Shown: positions 16,176 to 24,461, numbered from the stretch's first letter. The stretch is DNA of 35,523 nt from Actinophytocola xanthii (GCF_001921205.1 NZ_MSIE01000093.1:1-35523), one strand, 5' to 3'. Made by a program: numbers and translations. Notes: generated by a model from the letters alone, not told the origin.

Positions 16176-17039
16176 ATGTTCAGGCACACGAGCCACCTGC
16201 AGTTCGAGGCCAAGCCGGAGAAGCCGGACGCGCACTACGCACGCAAGCTGCAGGAGCTGATCGGCGGCGCCTACGGCGAGATGACCGTCACCATGCAGTA
16301 CCTGTTCCAGGGCTGGAACTGCCGGATGGAGGGCAAGTACAAGGACCTCATCCTGGACGTGGCGACCGAGGAGATAGGCCACGTCGAGATGCTCGCGACG
16401 ATGGTCGCGCGGCTGCTCGAGGGCGCGCCCGCGGAAACCACCGCGGACATGGTGGACAAGGACCCTGTCGTCGCGGCCATCATCGGCGGGATGGACCCGC
16501 AGCAGGCGATCGTCAGCGGCGGCGGGCCCACCCTGTCCGACTCCAACGGCGTGCCGTGGAACGGGCGCTACATCGTCGCCAGCGGCAACCTGCTCGCCGA
16601 CTTCTACGCCAACGTGGCGGCCGAGGCGCAGGGCCGGTTGCAGACCGCGCGGCTCTACAACATGAGCGACGACCCGGGCGTGCGCGACATGCTCAAGTTC
16701 AACCTCGCCCGGGACACCGCGCACCAGAACATGTGGCTCGCCGCGATCGAGGAGCTGCAGGAGGACGGGCTGGAGGGCGCCGTGGCGCCGAGCGCGCTGT
16801 TCGACGAGGAGCACAGCGAGCACGCCGGCACGATCTGGCACCTGTCCGACGGCACGCAGGGCAACCAGGGCCGGTGGGCCTCCGGGCCCACCCCGGACGG
16901 CATGCACGAGTTCAGCTACCTGCAGGAGACCGAGCCGCTCGGCGGCAAGGCCTCGGCCCCGGCGCCGGACCCACTGCTGTACGCGACCAGCCCGGCCAAC
17001 CTCGGGCTGATCGAGAAGGCCATCAAGAAGCTCACGTAG
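16176..17039 (+). CDS. Manganese (non-haem) catalase
   Basis: A 287-residue cytoplasmic enzyme that turns hydrogen peroxide into water and oxygen at a dimanganese site. The ferritin-like four-helix core is intact with all five expected metal ligands: Glu35 (GAYGEMTV), Glu66 and His69 (ATEEIGHVEML), Glu150 (AAEAQGR) and His183 (DTAHQNMW). These are near the positions of the Lactobacillus plantarum enzyme. The C-terminal extension (AGTIWHLSDG, GMHEFSYLQE) is typical. The ATG at 16176 follows GGGGAG. A strong hairpin terminator follows, then an NRAMP manganese transporter gene, so metal supply and enzyme are neighbours. The upstream palindrome shared with the SARP gene may control it. Confidence 0.96.
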   Translation: MFRHTSHLQFEAKPEKPDAHYARKLQELIGGAYGEMTVTMQYLFQGWNCRMEGKYKDLILDVATEEIGHVEMLATMVARLLEGAPAETTADMVDKDPVVAAIIGGMDPQQAIVSGGGPTLSDSNGVPWNGRYIVASGNLLADFYANVAAEAQGRLQTARLYNMSDDPGVRDMLKFNLARDTAHQNMWLAAIEELQEDGLEGAVAPSALFDEEHSEHAGTIWHLSDGTQGNQGRWASGPTPDGMHEFSYLQETEPLGGKASAPAPDPLLYATSPANLGLIEKAIKKLT

Positions 17040-17044
17040 TGCCC

Positions 17045-17080
17045 GAGGTGCCCGCCGGTCCTGGGACCGGCGGGCACCTC
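17045..17080 (+). terminator. Hairpin terminator after the manganese catalase gene
   Basis: GAGGTGCCCGCCGGTCC and its exact complement form a 17-bp stem separated by only two bases (in practice a loop of 4-6 bases). It starts 6 bases after the catalase stop. There is no T-run, which is common in high-GC actinomycetes. It may uncouple catalase from the transporter gene 28 bases later, or allow partial read-through. Confidence 0.8.
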
Positions 17081-17107
17081 GTCGTCCTTCACCGGAGGTG
17101 ATGTCCC

Positions 17108-18373
17108 GTGGTCAGTTCCCTCGCCGAGAGCGTGCCGACGCCCGTCGTACCCGCCCGGCTCCCCGCCGCGCGTGCCCGGCTGCGTGGCGTCGCCGCGCTC
17201 ATGGGGCCGGCGTTCGTGGTCGCGATCGCCTACGTCGATCCCGGCAACTTCGCCACGAACATGGCCGGTGGCGCCGGCTACGGCTACCTGCTGCTGTGGG
17301 TGATCGTCAGCGCGAGCCTGATGGCGATGTTCGTGCAGTACCTCTCGGCCAAGCTCGGCATCGCCACCGGCAAGAACCTGCCGCAGCTGTGCCGGGAGAA
17401 CTACTCGCGACCGGTGACCGGCCTGCTGTGGGTCCAGGCGGAGCTGGTCACGATGGCCACCGACCTGGCCGAGTTCGTCGGGGCCGCGGTCGCGCTGAAC
17501 CTGCTGTTCGGCATCCCGCTGCTGCCCGCCGCGGGGATCACCGCGGTGGTCTCGTTCGGCATCCTCATGCTCGCGCCGCTGCGCCGCCGCCGCTTCGAGC
17601 AGGTGATCATCGGCCTGCTCGGGATCATCCTCGGCGGCTTCCTGTACCAGACCCTGCAGCTCGGTCCGCTCACCGACGCCGGGTCGGGCCTGATTCCGGG
17701 GTTCGCCGGCACCGACAGCGTGCTGCTGGCCACCGGCATGCTCGGCGCCACGGTCATGCCGCACGTGATCTACCTGCACTCCGCGCTCAACCAGCACCAG
17801 CACCGGGGTGACCTGGCCGACCGCCGCCGGGCGCTGCGCACGACCCGGTTCGACATCGCCGCCGCGCTCGGGCTGGCCGGCCTGGTGAACGTGAGCATGC
17901 TGATCGTCGCCGCCGCGGCGCTGCACGGCACGGACGTGCCCGCGGAGTCGCTGGAGGACATGCACGGCGGGCTGGGCACGACGTTGGGCGGCGGCGCCGC
18001 GCTGGCGTTCGCCCTGGCCCTGCTGGCCTCGGGGCTGGCCGCGTCCAGCGTCGGCACCTACTCCGGGCAGGTCGTGATGGAGGGCTTCCTGCGCCGGCGC
18101 ATCCCGCTGACGCTGCGCCGCCTGGTGACGATGGCCCCCGCGCTGCTGGTCCTGGCCTCCAGCGCCGACCCGACCGAAGCACTGGTGCTCAGCCAGGTGA
18201 TCCTGTCGTTCGGCATCCCCTTCGCCCTGGTCCCGCTGGTGCTGCTGACCCGGCGGCGCGACGTGATGGGGCCCATGGTCAACCGGCGGTCGACTACCGC
18301 CGTCGGGGTCGCTGTCGCGGTCGTCGTCTCCGGGCTCAACCTGTTCCTGCTGGCCAGGACGGTGCTCGGATGA
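17108..18373 (+). CDS. mntH: NRAMP-family divalent metal transporter, probably manganese
   Basis: A 421-residue inner-membrane protein with about 11 helices, driven by protons. The two unwound metal-binding helices are clear: DPGN at 44-47 in helix 1 and MPH at 217-219 in helix 6 (GATVMPHVIYLHS). These give the Asp, Asn and Met ligands that favour Mn(II) and other soft divalent ions. The GTG start at 17108 is set by a near-perfect ribosome site, GGAGGTGAT. It lies just after the catalase terminator, so it is either read through from the catalase promoter or has its own short promoter within the hairpin region. Its neighbour makes manganese the likely substrate; iron or cadmium cannot be excluded. 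Convergent with the STAS gene (14-base gap). Confidence 0.93.
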   Translation: MVSSLAESVPTPVVPARLPAARARLRGVAALMGPAFVVAIAYVDPGNFATNMAGGAGYGYLLLWVIVSASLMAMFVQYLSAKLGIATGKNLPQLCRENYSRPVTGLLWVQAELVTMATDLAEFVGAAVALNLLFGIPLLPAAGITAVVSFGILMLAPLRRRRFEQVIIGLLGIILGGFLYQTLQLGPLTDAGSGLIPGFAGTDSVLLATGMLGATVMPHVIYLHSALNQHQHRGDLADRRRALRTTRFDIAAALGLAGLVNVSMLIVAAAALHGTDVPAESLEDMHGGLGTTLGGGAALAFALALLASGLAASSVGTYSGQVVMEGFLRRRIPLTLRRLVTMAPALLVLASSADPTEALVLSQVILSFGIPFALVPLVLLTRRRDVMGPMVNRRSTTAVGVAVAVVVSGLNLFLLARTVLG

Positions 18374-18387
18374 GTACCGGAGTCCGG

Positions 18388-18753
18388 TCAGTCCCGAACG
18401 GTGTCCTGCGCTGCCAGCTCGCGCAGGGCGTCGGAGAGGGACTCGAAGGTGGGGATCGAGGCGGCGACGCCGCTCATCCGCAGCACGCGCAGCGCGAGGC
18501 GGTCGTCGGCGACGAGCCCGAAGCGGCGTCCCTCCGTGCTGGCCCGCCGCATCGCGGCGACCAGGACGCGCAGGCCCGCGACGGCGAGGAAGGCCACCTG
18601 GGTCAGGTCGACCACGGTCACCGGGGGCAGCGCCCCGCCCAGGGCCAGCGCCAGCTGGGGGGCGGAGCCGAGGTCGACCTCGCCGGTGACCCTGATGACG
18701 ACGAGGTCCTCACGGAACTCGACGCGTCTGGTGCTCAGCGGGAGGCGATCCAT
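18388..18753 (-). CDS. STAS-domain protein (anti-sigma antagonist-like), phospho-serine site lost
   Basis: A STAS fold of the SpoIIAA/RsbV type: EDLVVIRVTGEVDLGSAPQ, then VVDLTQVAFLAVAGLRVLV, then RRFGLVADDRLALRVLRMSG. The ATG at 18753 gives 121 residues, the usual size. An in-frame ATG at 18849 would add a Pro-rich 32-residue leader; neither has a clear ribosome site. In typical antagonists the loop reads FLDSSGL, and its serine is phosphorylated by an anti-sigma kinase. Here it reads FLAVAGL, with no serine. The protein would then be a constitutive or non-phosphorylated partner, as seen in some actinobacterial STAS proteins. No partner kinase or sigma gene is in the window. Confidence 0.85.
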   Translation of the reverse strand: MDRLPLSTRRVEFREDLVVIRVTGEVDLGSAPQLALALGGALPPVTVVDLTQVAFLAVAGLRVLVAAMRRASTEGRRFGLVADDRLALRVLRMSGVAASIPTFESLSDALRELAAQDTVRD

Positions 18754-18881
18754 GGGCTCGGGGCGGCTCGGTTGTCCTCGTAGCGTGCCGGGCCAACCCG
18801 GTGGTGGCGGTGGGGCGCCCGAATGGATGATCAACGGCGGTTCCAGCATACCTTCGGTAGTGCCCGGGTACGCCCAGCGGC

Positions 18882-19298
18882 ATGACGACGTACACGCACT
18901 CGGCGGAGGCCGACATCGCGCCGAACGAGTTGTTCGGCTTCCTCGCCGACCCCCGCAACCTGCCGCGCTACTTCCCGCAGATGACCGCCGCGGAGCCGGA
19001 AGGCGGCGAGACCGTGCACGTCGAGGCCGAGGTCCACGGCCACCAGGTGAGCGGCGAGGCCTGGGTCCGCCCTGACGAGAGCGCCCGCCGGCTCGAGTGG
19101 GGCGCCGAGGGCCCCGACGACTACCACGGCGAGCTCAAGGTCGACGAGGTCGCGCCGGGCCGCAGCCGGATCACCGTGTCGCTGCACAGCGTCCGCGAGG
19201 CCGAGGGCGGCGAGGTCCAGAAGGGCCTCGAGCAGACCGTCGCCGCCCTGACCCAGGCGGCCACAGCCGACGCCGACGACGCCCAGCGCGGCGGCTGA
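18882..19298 (+). CDS. SRPBCC (START-like) family protein
   Basis: A 138-residue cytoplasmic protein with the helix-grip pattern of the polyketide cyclase/dehydrase-like SRPBCC group. The opening TYTHSAEADIAPNELFGFLADPRNLPRYFPQM is typical (seen in parts such as ELFGFLADPRNLPRYFP). Alternating strands follow (VHVEAEVHGHQVSGEAW, SRITVSLHSV), then a long C-terminal helix (EVQKGLEQTVAALTQ). Such proteins bind hydrophobic ligands; the ligand is unknown. No ribosome site precedes the ATG. A GGGTAC element 10 bases upstream could be a stress-sigma -10 that gives a leaderless mRNA, but no -35 partner was found. Divergent from the STAS gene and followed by a terminator. Confidence 0.85.
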   Translation: MTTYTHSAEADIAPNELFGFLADPRNLPRYFPQMTAAEPEGGETVHVEAEVHGHQVSGEAWVRPDESARRLEWGAEGPDDYHGELKVDEVAPGRSRITVSLHSVREAEGGEVQKGLEQTVAALTQAATADADDAQRGG

Positions 19299-19356
19299 GC
19301 CGCGCGATGTGGGGCGCCTGAGCCCTTCGTTCATCATCACCCGTTCACCATCACCG

Positions 19357-19386
19357 ACCCCCGTCGCCTGGCGACGGGGGTCTTTC
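19357..19386 (+). terminator. Intrinsic terminator after the SRPBCC gene
   Basis: ACCCCCGTCGC and its complement form an 11-bp stem with a 3-base loop, followed by CTTTCC. This is the most classical rho-independent terminator in the window. It separates the SRPBCC gene from the glucanase promoter region. Confidence 0.85.
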
Positions 19387-19431
19387 CGTGTTCGGCCGTT
19401 GACGGATGGGACGACTGTGTGCAACCTTCTA

Positions 19432-19470
19432 ACTCAAGCTCTGCAAGAAATTTACTCAGCTGCGAAATTT
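19432..19470 (+). promoter_or_regulatory. AT-rich imperfect direct repeat upstream of the glucanase gene
   Basis: Two tandem units end in GAAATTT (19447-19453 and 19464-19470). Each begins ACTCA and continues GCT, TGC; the second unit (ACTCAGCTGCGAAATTT) is 5 bases shorter. The stretch is strikingly AT-rich for this genome and lies 29 bases before the start codon. TGCAAGAAATTT recalls operator half-sites of LacI-type regulators for maltose and other alpha-glucans in actinomycetes. That link is from memory and not tested. Confidence 0.4.
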
Positions 19471-19498
19471 CCTGATGGCGCTCTGGAGCGAGGGCAGC

Positions 19499-22400
19499 AT
19501 GAAACAGAACCAGCTCGGTCGGCGGTTGGTCGCCGGAGTCCTCCTCGTCGCGGGTCTGCTCGTTCCCGGGCTTCCCGCCCCAGCCGCCCAGGTCGCGGCC
19601 GAGCCCCGCCAGGACAGCGAGGCGGCGGCAGGTGTCCTGCTCGACCGCACTCTCTCGGCGAGCAGCGCGGTGTCCGGCTACCCCGTCGCCAACGCGGGCG
19701 ACGGCAATCGGGGCTCCTACTGGGAGAGCGCGAACAACGCGTTCTCCCAGTGGATCCAGGCCGACCTCGGCTCCGCGACCGGGGTGAGCCGGCTGGTGCT
19801 GCGGCTGCCGGCCCACTGGGAGGCCCGTGCCCAGACACTGACCGTCGGCGGCAGCACCAACGGGACCTCGTTCGGCACGCTCGCCGCCTCGACCCGCTAC
19901 GCCTTCGACCCCGCGAGCGAGAACACCGTCACGGTCACGCTGCCCGGCACGAGTGTCCGCTACGTTCGGCTGACCGTCACCGCCAACACCGGCTGGCCGG
20001 CCGCGCAGCTCGCCGAGTTCGAGGTGCATGGCAGCGACCCCGGCGGAGACGTCCAGGCGCCGACCGCGCCCGGCAACCTGAGCCTCGCCCAGCCCGCCGC
20101 CGGCCAGGTGCGGCTGGCCTGGACCGCCGCCGGCGACGACGTCGGTGTGACCGCCTACCTCGTGTACCGCGACGGTGTGCTCGTCGCGACGCTGGGCGGC
20201 ACGGTCCTCACCCACCTCGACACCCCGCCCGCCACCGCGACGGTGTCCTATGTGGTGCGTGCGAGAGACGCCGCGGGCAACGAGTCGCCGCCCAGCAACA
20301 CGGTCACCCGGCCGGGTTCAGGTTCGGCCGGGCCGAACCTGGCGGCCGGCAAGCCGATCGAGGCGTCCTCGACCGTCCACAACTTCGTCGCGACCAACGC
20401 CAACGACAACAACGTCGCCACCTACTGGGAGGCAGGCGGGCACCCCTCGACGCTGACCGTGCGGCTCGGCGCGAACACCGACCTCAGCTCGGTCGTCGTC
20501 GCGCTCAACCCCGACCCGGTCTGGGGCCCGCGCACGCAGAGCATCCAGGTGCTCGGCCGTGAGCAGTCCGCGACCGGCTTCACCTCGCTCGTGGCCAGGG
20601 CCGACTACGCCTTCACGCCGTCGGTCGAGCAGAACTCGGTGTCGATCCCGGTCCAGGGCCGAGTCGCCGACCTTCGGCTGCAGTTCTTCGCCAACTCCGG
20701 CGCCCCTGGCGGGCAGGTCGGCGAGCTGCGGGTGTTCGGCACGCCGGCGCCCAACCCCGACCTGGTCGTGAGCTCGGCGGCCTGGACGCCGGCGGCCCCG
20801 AACGAGACCAGCCGGATCACCCTGTCCGCCACCGTCCGCAACACCGGTAGCGCGCCCTCGGCCGCGACCACGGTGGCCTTCACCCTCGGCGGCGGAGTCG
20901 TGGGCAGCGCGCCAGTCGGTGCGCTGGCGGCCGGCGCCTCGGCGACCGTCTCGCTGGAGGCCGGGACGCGGCCCGCGGGCAGCTACCCCCTCTCCGCGAC
21001 CGTCGACCCGACCGACGCCGTGGTGGAGCAGGACAACGCCAACAACACCCACACCGCGCCGGAGCCGCTCGTCGTCGCGCCCGCACCCGGACCGGACCTG
21101 CTGGTCACCGCCGTCACCGCGAGTCCGCCCACCCCGGCCGTCGGCGAACGGGTCTCGTTCACCGTCGCGGTGCACAACCGCGGCACGAGTACGGCGGGCG
21201 CGACCGTCACCCGGCTCTCGGTCGGCGGGACGACGCTCGACACCGACACCCCGGCGGTCGCCGCGGGCGCGACGACGTCGGTCGCGGTCCGCGGCACCTG
21301 GACCGCGACCACCGGCGGCGCCTCGATCACCGCGACCGCCGACGCCACCGGCGCCGTCGCCGAGACCAACGAGGGCAACAACGCGTTCTCCCGCACGATC
21401 GTGGTCGGCCGCGGCGCGGCGCTGCCCTACGTCGAGTACGAGGCGGAGTCCGGGCAGTACCAGGGAACGCTGCTCGAGGCCGACCCGCTGCGCCCGTTCG
21501 GCCACACCAACTTCGCCAGCGAGTCCTCCGGCCGGCGCTCGGTGCGCCTGACCGGCACCGGCCAGTACGTCGAGTTCACCTCCACCGCGGCGGCCAACTC
21601 GATCGTGGTCCGCAACTCGATCCCCGACGCCCCGGGCGGCGGCGGCATCGACGCGACGATCAGCCTCTACGTCAACGGCATCTTCGACCGGAAGCTGACC
21701 CTCTCCTCCCGGCACAGCTGGCTCTACGGCAACACCGACGACCCCGAGGGGCTGACCAACACCCCGCAGGCCGACGCCCGCCGGCTGTTCGACGAGTCCT
21801 CCGCCCTGCTGGCCCGGTCCTACCCGGCCGGCACCCGGTTCCGGCTCCAGCGCGACGCGAGCGACACCGCGGCCTTCTACGTACTGGACCTGGTCGACCT
21901 CGAGCAGGTCGCCCCGCCCTCGTCCCAGCCGCCCGGCTGCACCTCGATCACCCAGTACGGCGCGGTTCCCGACGACAACGGCGACGACACCACTGCCATC
22001 CAACGGGCCGTTACCGACGACCAGAACGGGGTCATCGGCTGCGTCTGGATCCCGCAGGGACGGTGGCGTCAGGAGCAGAAGATCCTCACCGACGACCCGG
22101 ACAACCAGGGGCAGTACAACCAGATCGGCATCCGTGACGTCACGATCCGCGGTGCCGGCATGTGGCACTCCCAGCTGTTCACGCTGACCGAGCCACAGAA
22201 CGCCGGCGGGATCAACCACCCGCACGAGGGCAACTTCGGGTTCGACATCGACCGCAACACCCAGATCTCCGACATCGCGATCTTCGGCTCCGGCCGGATC
22301 CGGGGCGGCGGCGGGGCCGAGGGCGGAGTCGGGCTCAACGGCCGGTTCGGCACCGGGACCAGGATCACCAACGTATGGATCGAGCACGCCAACGTCGGCG

Positions 22401-23152
22401 TCTGGGTCGGCCGGGACTACGACAACATCCCGGCGCTGTGGGGTCCGGCGGACGGGCTGGAGTTCACCGGCATGCGGATCCGCAACACCTACGCCGACGG
22501 CATCAACCTCACCAACGGGAGCAGGAACTCGCGGGTGTTCAACTCCTCGTTCCGCAACACCGGTGACGACTCACTCGCCGTCTGGGCCAACCGGTACGTC
22601 CGCGACCCCGCGGTCGACATCGCGCACGACAACCAGTTCGTCAACAACACGATCCAGCTCCCGTGGCGCGCCAACGGCATCGCGATCTACGGCGGGTACG
22701 GCAACCGGATCGAGAACAACCTGGTCTTCGACACGATGAACTACCCGGGCATCATGCTGGCCACCGACCACGACCCGCTGCCGTTCTCCGGGCGGACGCT
22801 GATCGTCAACAACGGCCTGTACCGCTGCGGCGGCGCCTTCTGGGGCGAGCAGCAGAAGTTCGGCGCGGTCACGTTCTTCCCGCAGACCAGGGACATCCCC
22901 GGCGTGACGCTGTCGGACACCGAGATCGTCGACTCCACCTACGACGGGATCCAGTTCAAGTCGGGCGGCGGGAGCGTGCCAGGGGTCGCGATCACCAACG
23001 TGCGAATCGACGACTCCAACAACGGAGCGGGAATCCTCGCCCAGAACGGTGCCCGCGGCAGCGCGACGCTGACCAACGTCACGATCACCAACTCGGCGAC
23101 GGAAGACATCGTGATCGAGCCAGGCTCGAGCTTCGTGATCAACGGTACTTGA
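19499..23152 (+). CDS. Secreted multi-domain GH87-type alpha-1,3-glucanase (mycodextranase/mutanase group)
   Basis: 1,217 residues from the ATG at 19499, preceded by GGAGCGAGGG. Signal peptide: MKQNQLGRRLVAGVLLVAGL to about residue 32. In order: a discoidin-like (F5/8C) carbohydrate-binding module (about 40-180), fibronectin III (180-275), a second discoidin-like module (278-413), two CARDB repeats (418-530, 535-637), a CBM35-like module (about 640-805; YVEYEAESGQYQG), then a right-handed beta-helix (about 810-1217; ITQYGAVPDDNGDDTTAIQ). Three Asp occur at 1000 (ADGINLT), 1023 and 1024 (TGDDSLA). The spacing of 23 and 24 equals that of the catalytic Asp triad I recall for Bacillus and Paenibacillus GH87 enzymes. 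It should cut alpha-1,3-glucan of fungal walls or biofilm. The exact linkage specificity needs testing. Confidence 0.85.
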   Translation: MKQNQLGRRLVAGVLLVAGLLVPGLPAPAAQVAAEPRQDSEAAAGVLLDRTLSASSAVSGYPVANAGDGNRGSYWESANNAFSQWIQADLGSATGVSRLVLRLPAHWEARAQTLTVGGSTNGTSFGTLAASTRYAFDPASENTVTVTLPGTSVRYVRLTVTANTGWPAAQLAEFEVHGSDPGGDVQAPTAPGNLSLAQPAAGQVRLAWTAAGDDVGVTAYLVYRDGVLVATLGGTVLTHLDTPPATATVSYVVRARDAAGNESPPSNTVTRPGSGSAGPNLAAGKPIEASSTVHNFVATNANDNNVATYWEAGGHPSTLTVRLGANTDLSSVVVALNPDPVWGPRTQSIQVLGREQSATGFTSLVARADYAFTPSVEQNSVSIPVQGRVADLRLQFFANSGAPGGQVGELRVFGTPAPNPDLVVSSAAWTPAAPNETSRITLSATVRNTGSAPSAATTVAFTLGGGVVGSAPVGALAAGASATVSLEAGTRPAGSYPLSATVDPTDAVVEQDNANNTHTAPEPLVVAPAPGPDLLVTAVTASPPTPAVGERVSFTVAVHNRGTSTAGATVTRLSVGGTTLDTDTPAVAAGATTSVAVRGTWTATTGGASITATADATGAVAETNEGNNAFSRTIVVGRGAALPYVEYEAESGQYQGTLLEADPLRPFGHTNFASESSGRRSVRLTGTGQYVEFTSTAAANSIVVRNSIPDAPGGGGIDATISLYVNGIFDRKLTLSSRHSWLYGNTDDPEGLTNTPQADARRLFDESSALLARSYPAGTRFRLQRDASDTAAFYVLDLVDLEQVAPPSSQPPGCTSITQYGAVPDDNGDDTTAIQRAVTDDQNGVIGCVWIPQGRWRQEQKILTDDPDNQGQYNQIGIRDVTIRGAGMWHSQLFTLTEPQNAGGINHPHEGNFGFDIDRNTQISDIAIFGSGRIRGGGGAEGGVGLNGRFGTGTRITNVWIEHANVGVWVGRDYDNIPALWGPADGLEFTGMRIRNTYADGINLTNGSRNSRVFNSSFRNTGDDSLAVWANRYVRDPAVDIAHDNQFVNNTIQLPWRANGIAIYGGYGNRIENNLVFDTMNYPGIMLATDHDPLPFSGRTLIVNNGLYRCGGAFWGEQQKFGAVTFFPQTRDIPGVTLSDTEIVDSTYDGIQFKSGGGSVPGVAITNVRIDDSNNGAGILAQNGARGSATLTNVTITNSATEDIVIEPGSSFVINGT

Positions 23153-23266
23153 TGGTCGCTTCCGCGACTGCGCTGAGTCACCGTCTTCCCTCCTCACGTC
23201 CTCGGCGCTGGCGCGCCTGCGGGCGCTCCTCAGTCCAGACGGTGCCCGCTCCGCCGCTCCCGCTCC

Positions 23267-23298
23267 TTGTGGTCTGGACCACCTTGTGGTCCAGACCA
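23267..23298 (+). promoter_or_regulatory. Two tandem DasR/chitinase-type operators (dre-like)
   Basis: CTTGTGGTCTGGACCAC is followed directly by CTTGTGGTCCAGACCA. Each core (TGGTCTGGACCA at 23270-23281, TGGTCCAGACCA at 23287-23298) differs at one base from TGGTCTAGACCA, the core I recall for the GlcNAc-responsive GntR regulator DasR. The second is also the direct-repeat element known from Streptomyces chitinase promoters. Together they form a 13-bp stem with a 3-base spacer, so a terminator for the upstream gene is an alternative. They end 44 bases before the protease start codon, and TACACT at 23299 could be the -10. Confidence 0.65.
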
Positions 23299-23342
23299 TA
23301 CACTGGAGGTTCGATTCCCTGCTGGCACAAGGAGTTGGGCCG

Positions 23343-24461
23343 ATGAGGGCAACACGGCGAGTTCTGGCGATCCTGTCCGCCGCGGTGGCGGTGTCCACGG
23401 TGGTCACCACCGGAGCCGGGGCGGTACCCGCGGGAGCGGAAACGAGCGACTGGGAACGGATGCTCGCCCAGCAACCGCTCGTCCGCGCGGCCGACGTGAT
23501 CCAGGCCGAGGTGCGCCGCGGTGCCCACCCCGGCTTCGCCGGGATCTCGCTCGCCGAGGACCACGTGGACCTGTGGTGGAAGGGCGCGGTCCCGGCGCGG
23601 GTGCTGGACGCGGTCGACCGGGCCCGCACCCGCGCTGCCGTGGAGATCGAGCCGGCGGCGCACTCGGAGGCCGAGCTGCGAGCGGCCGCCCGCGGCCTCG
23701 CCGCCGCTCGCGGACCCGCCTCACCGGTGCACGCGATCAAGATCCCGGCCGACGGGAGCGGTCTCGTGCTCGGCACCACCTCGGCCGCCGCCGCCCGGGC
23801 CGTCGCGCCGGCTGTCGACGTTCCGGTGCGCGTCGTGGTCGAGGAGCCGTTGGCACCCGTGTCCCGGCAGAACGACGCGCCGCCGTGGAAGGGCGGTGCG
23901 ACGATCGTGCTGGGCAATGCGGCCTGCACGTCCGGGTTCGCGGTGCGCAACGGGGCCAACCAACGCTTCCTGCTCACCGCCGGCCACTGCGGCAACCCCG
24001 GCGTGCGCGTGACCGACCCGACCGGCGAGTTCATCGGCAACGCCGGCAGCAAGCACGGCGACCACGACATCATGCTGGTCCCCACCGGGAACGTGGTGAA
24101 CCAGCAGTACGTCGGCGGCGGCGACAGCAACAGCCTGGAGACCGTGCGCGGCTGGGGTGACGTCTACGTCGGGGAGTACCTGTGCCAGTCGGGTGTCACG
24201 AGCGCCAGGGAGACCGGCGGCCCGGTCTGCAACATCAAGGTGCTGTTCTTCTACGCCGACCGCGAGGACCTGGTGGAGGGCGAGCAGATGAACGGCCAGC
24301 AGGCGGCCCGGCCAGGTGACAGCGGCGGCCCGGTCTACGGTCCGGCCTCCGGCGGCGGCGTGATCGCCAAGGGCACGACGACCCGGGTCGCCGGTGCCCG
24401 CATCGGCTTCCAGGACTTCCGCACGGCCAACCGGGACTTCGGGGTCTACATCCCGCTGTGA
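23343..24461 (+). CDS. Secreted S1-family serine protease with a pro-region
   Basis: 372 residues. The ATG at 23343 is chosen because AAGGAG lies just upstream; an earlier in-frame start at 23286 would put residues before a perfect signal peptide. The signal peptide is MRATRRVLAILSAAVAVSTVVTTGAGA. The following 150 or so residues form a pro-region. The chymotrypsin-like domain starts near residue 183. The triad is His215 (LTAGHC), Asp242 (GDHDIML) and Ser327 (GDSGGP), with Cys195-Cys216 and Cys281-Cys296 as likely disulfides. It resembles streptogrisin and alpha-lytic protease, which are extracellular and self-processing. The tandem DasR-like sites suggest control by amino sugars along with chitin or wall-degrading functions. 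It ends 9 bases from the convergent phosphatase gene. Confidence 0.92.
   Translation: MRATRRVLAILSAAVAVSTVVTTGAGAVPAGAETSDWERMLAQQPLVRAADVIQAEVRRGAHPGFAGISLAEDHVDLWWKGAVPARVLDAVDRARTRAAVEIEPAAHSEAELRAAARGLAAARGPASPVHAIKIPADGSGLVLGTTSAAAARAVAPAVDVPVRVVVEEPLAPVSRQNDAPPWKGGATIVLGNAACTSGFAVRNGANQRFLLTAGHCGNPGVRVTDPTGEFIGNAGSKHGDHDIMLVPTGNVVNQQYVGGGDSNSLETVRGWGDVYVGEYLCQSGVTSARETGGPVCNIKVLFFYADREDLVEGEQMNGQQAARPGDSGGPVYGPASGGGVIAKGTTTRVAGARIGFQDFRTANRDFGVYIPL

Noticed and set aside
18840-18871. A GGTT...GGGTAC pair like a SigB/SigF-type stress promoter before the SRPBCC gene
   Set aside because: The spacer is about 22 bases, too long for the 14-17 expected. Only the GGGTAC part is notable.
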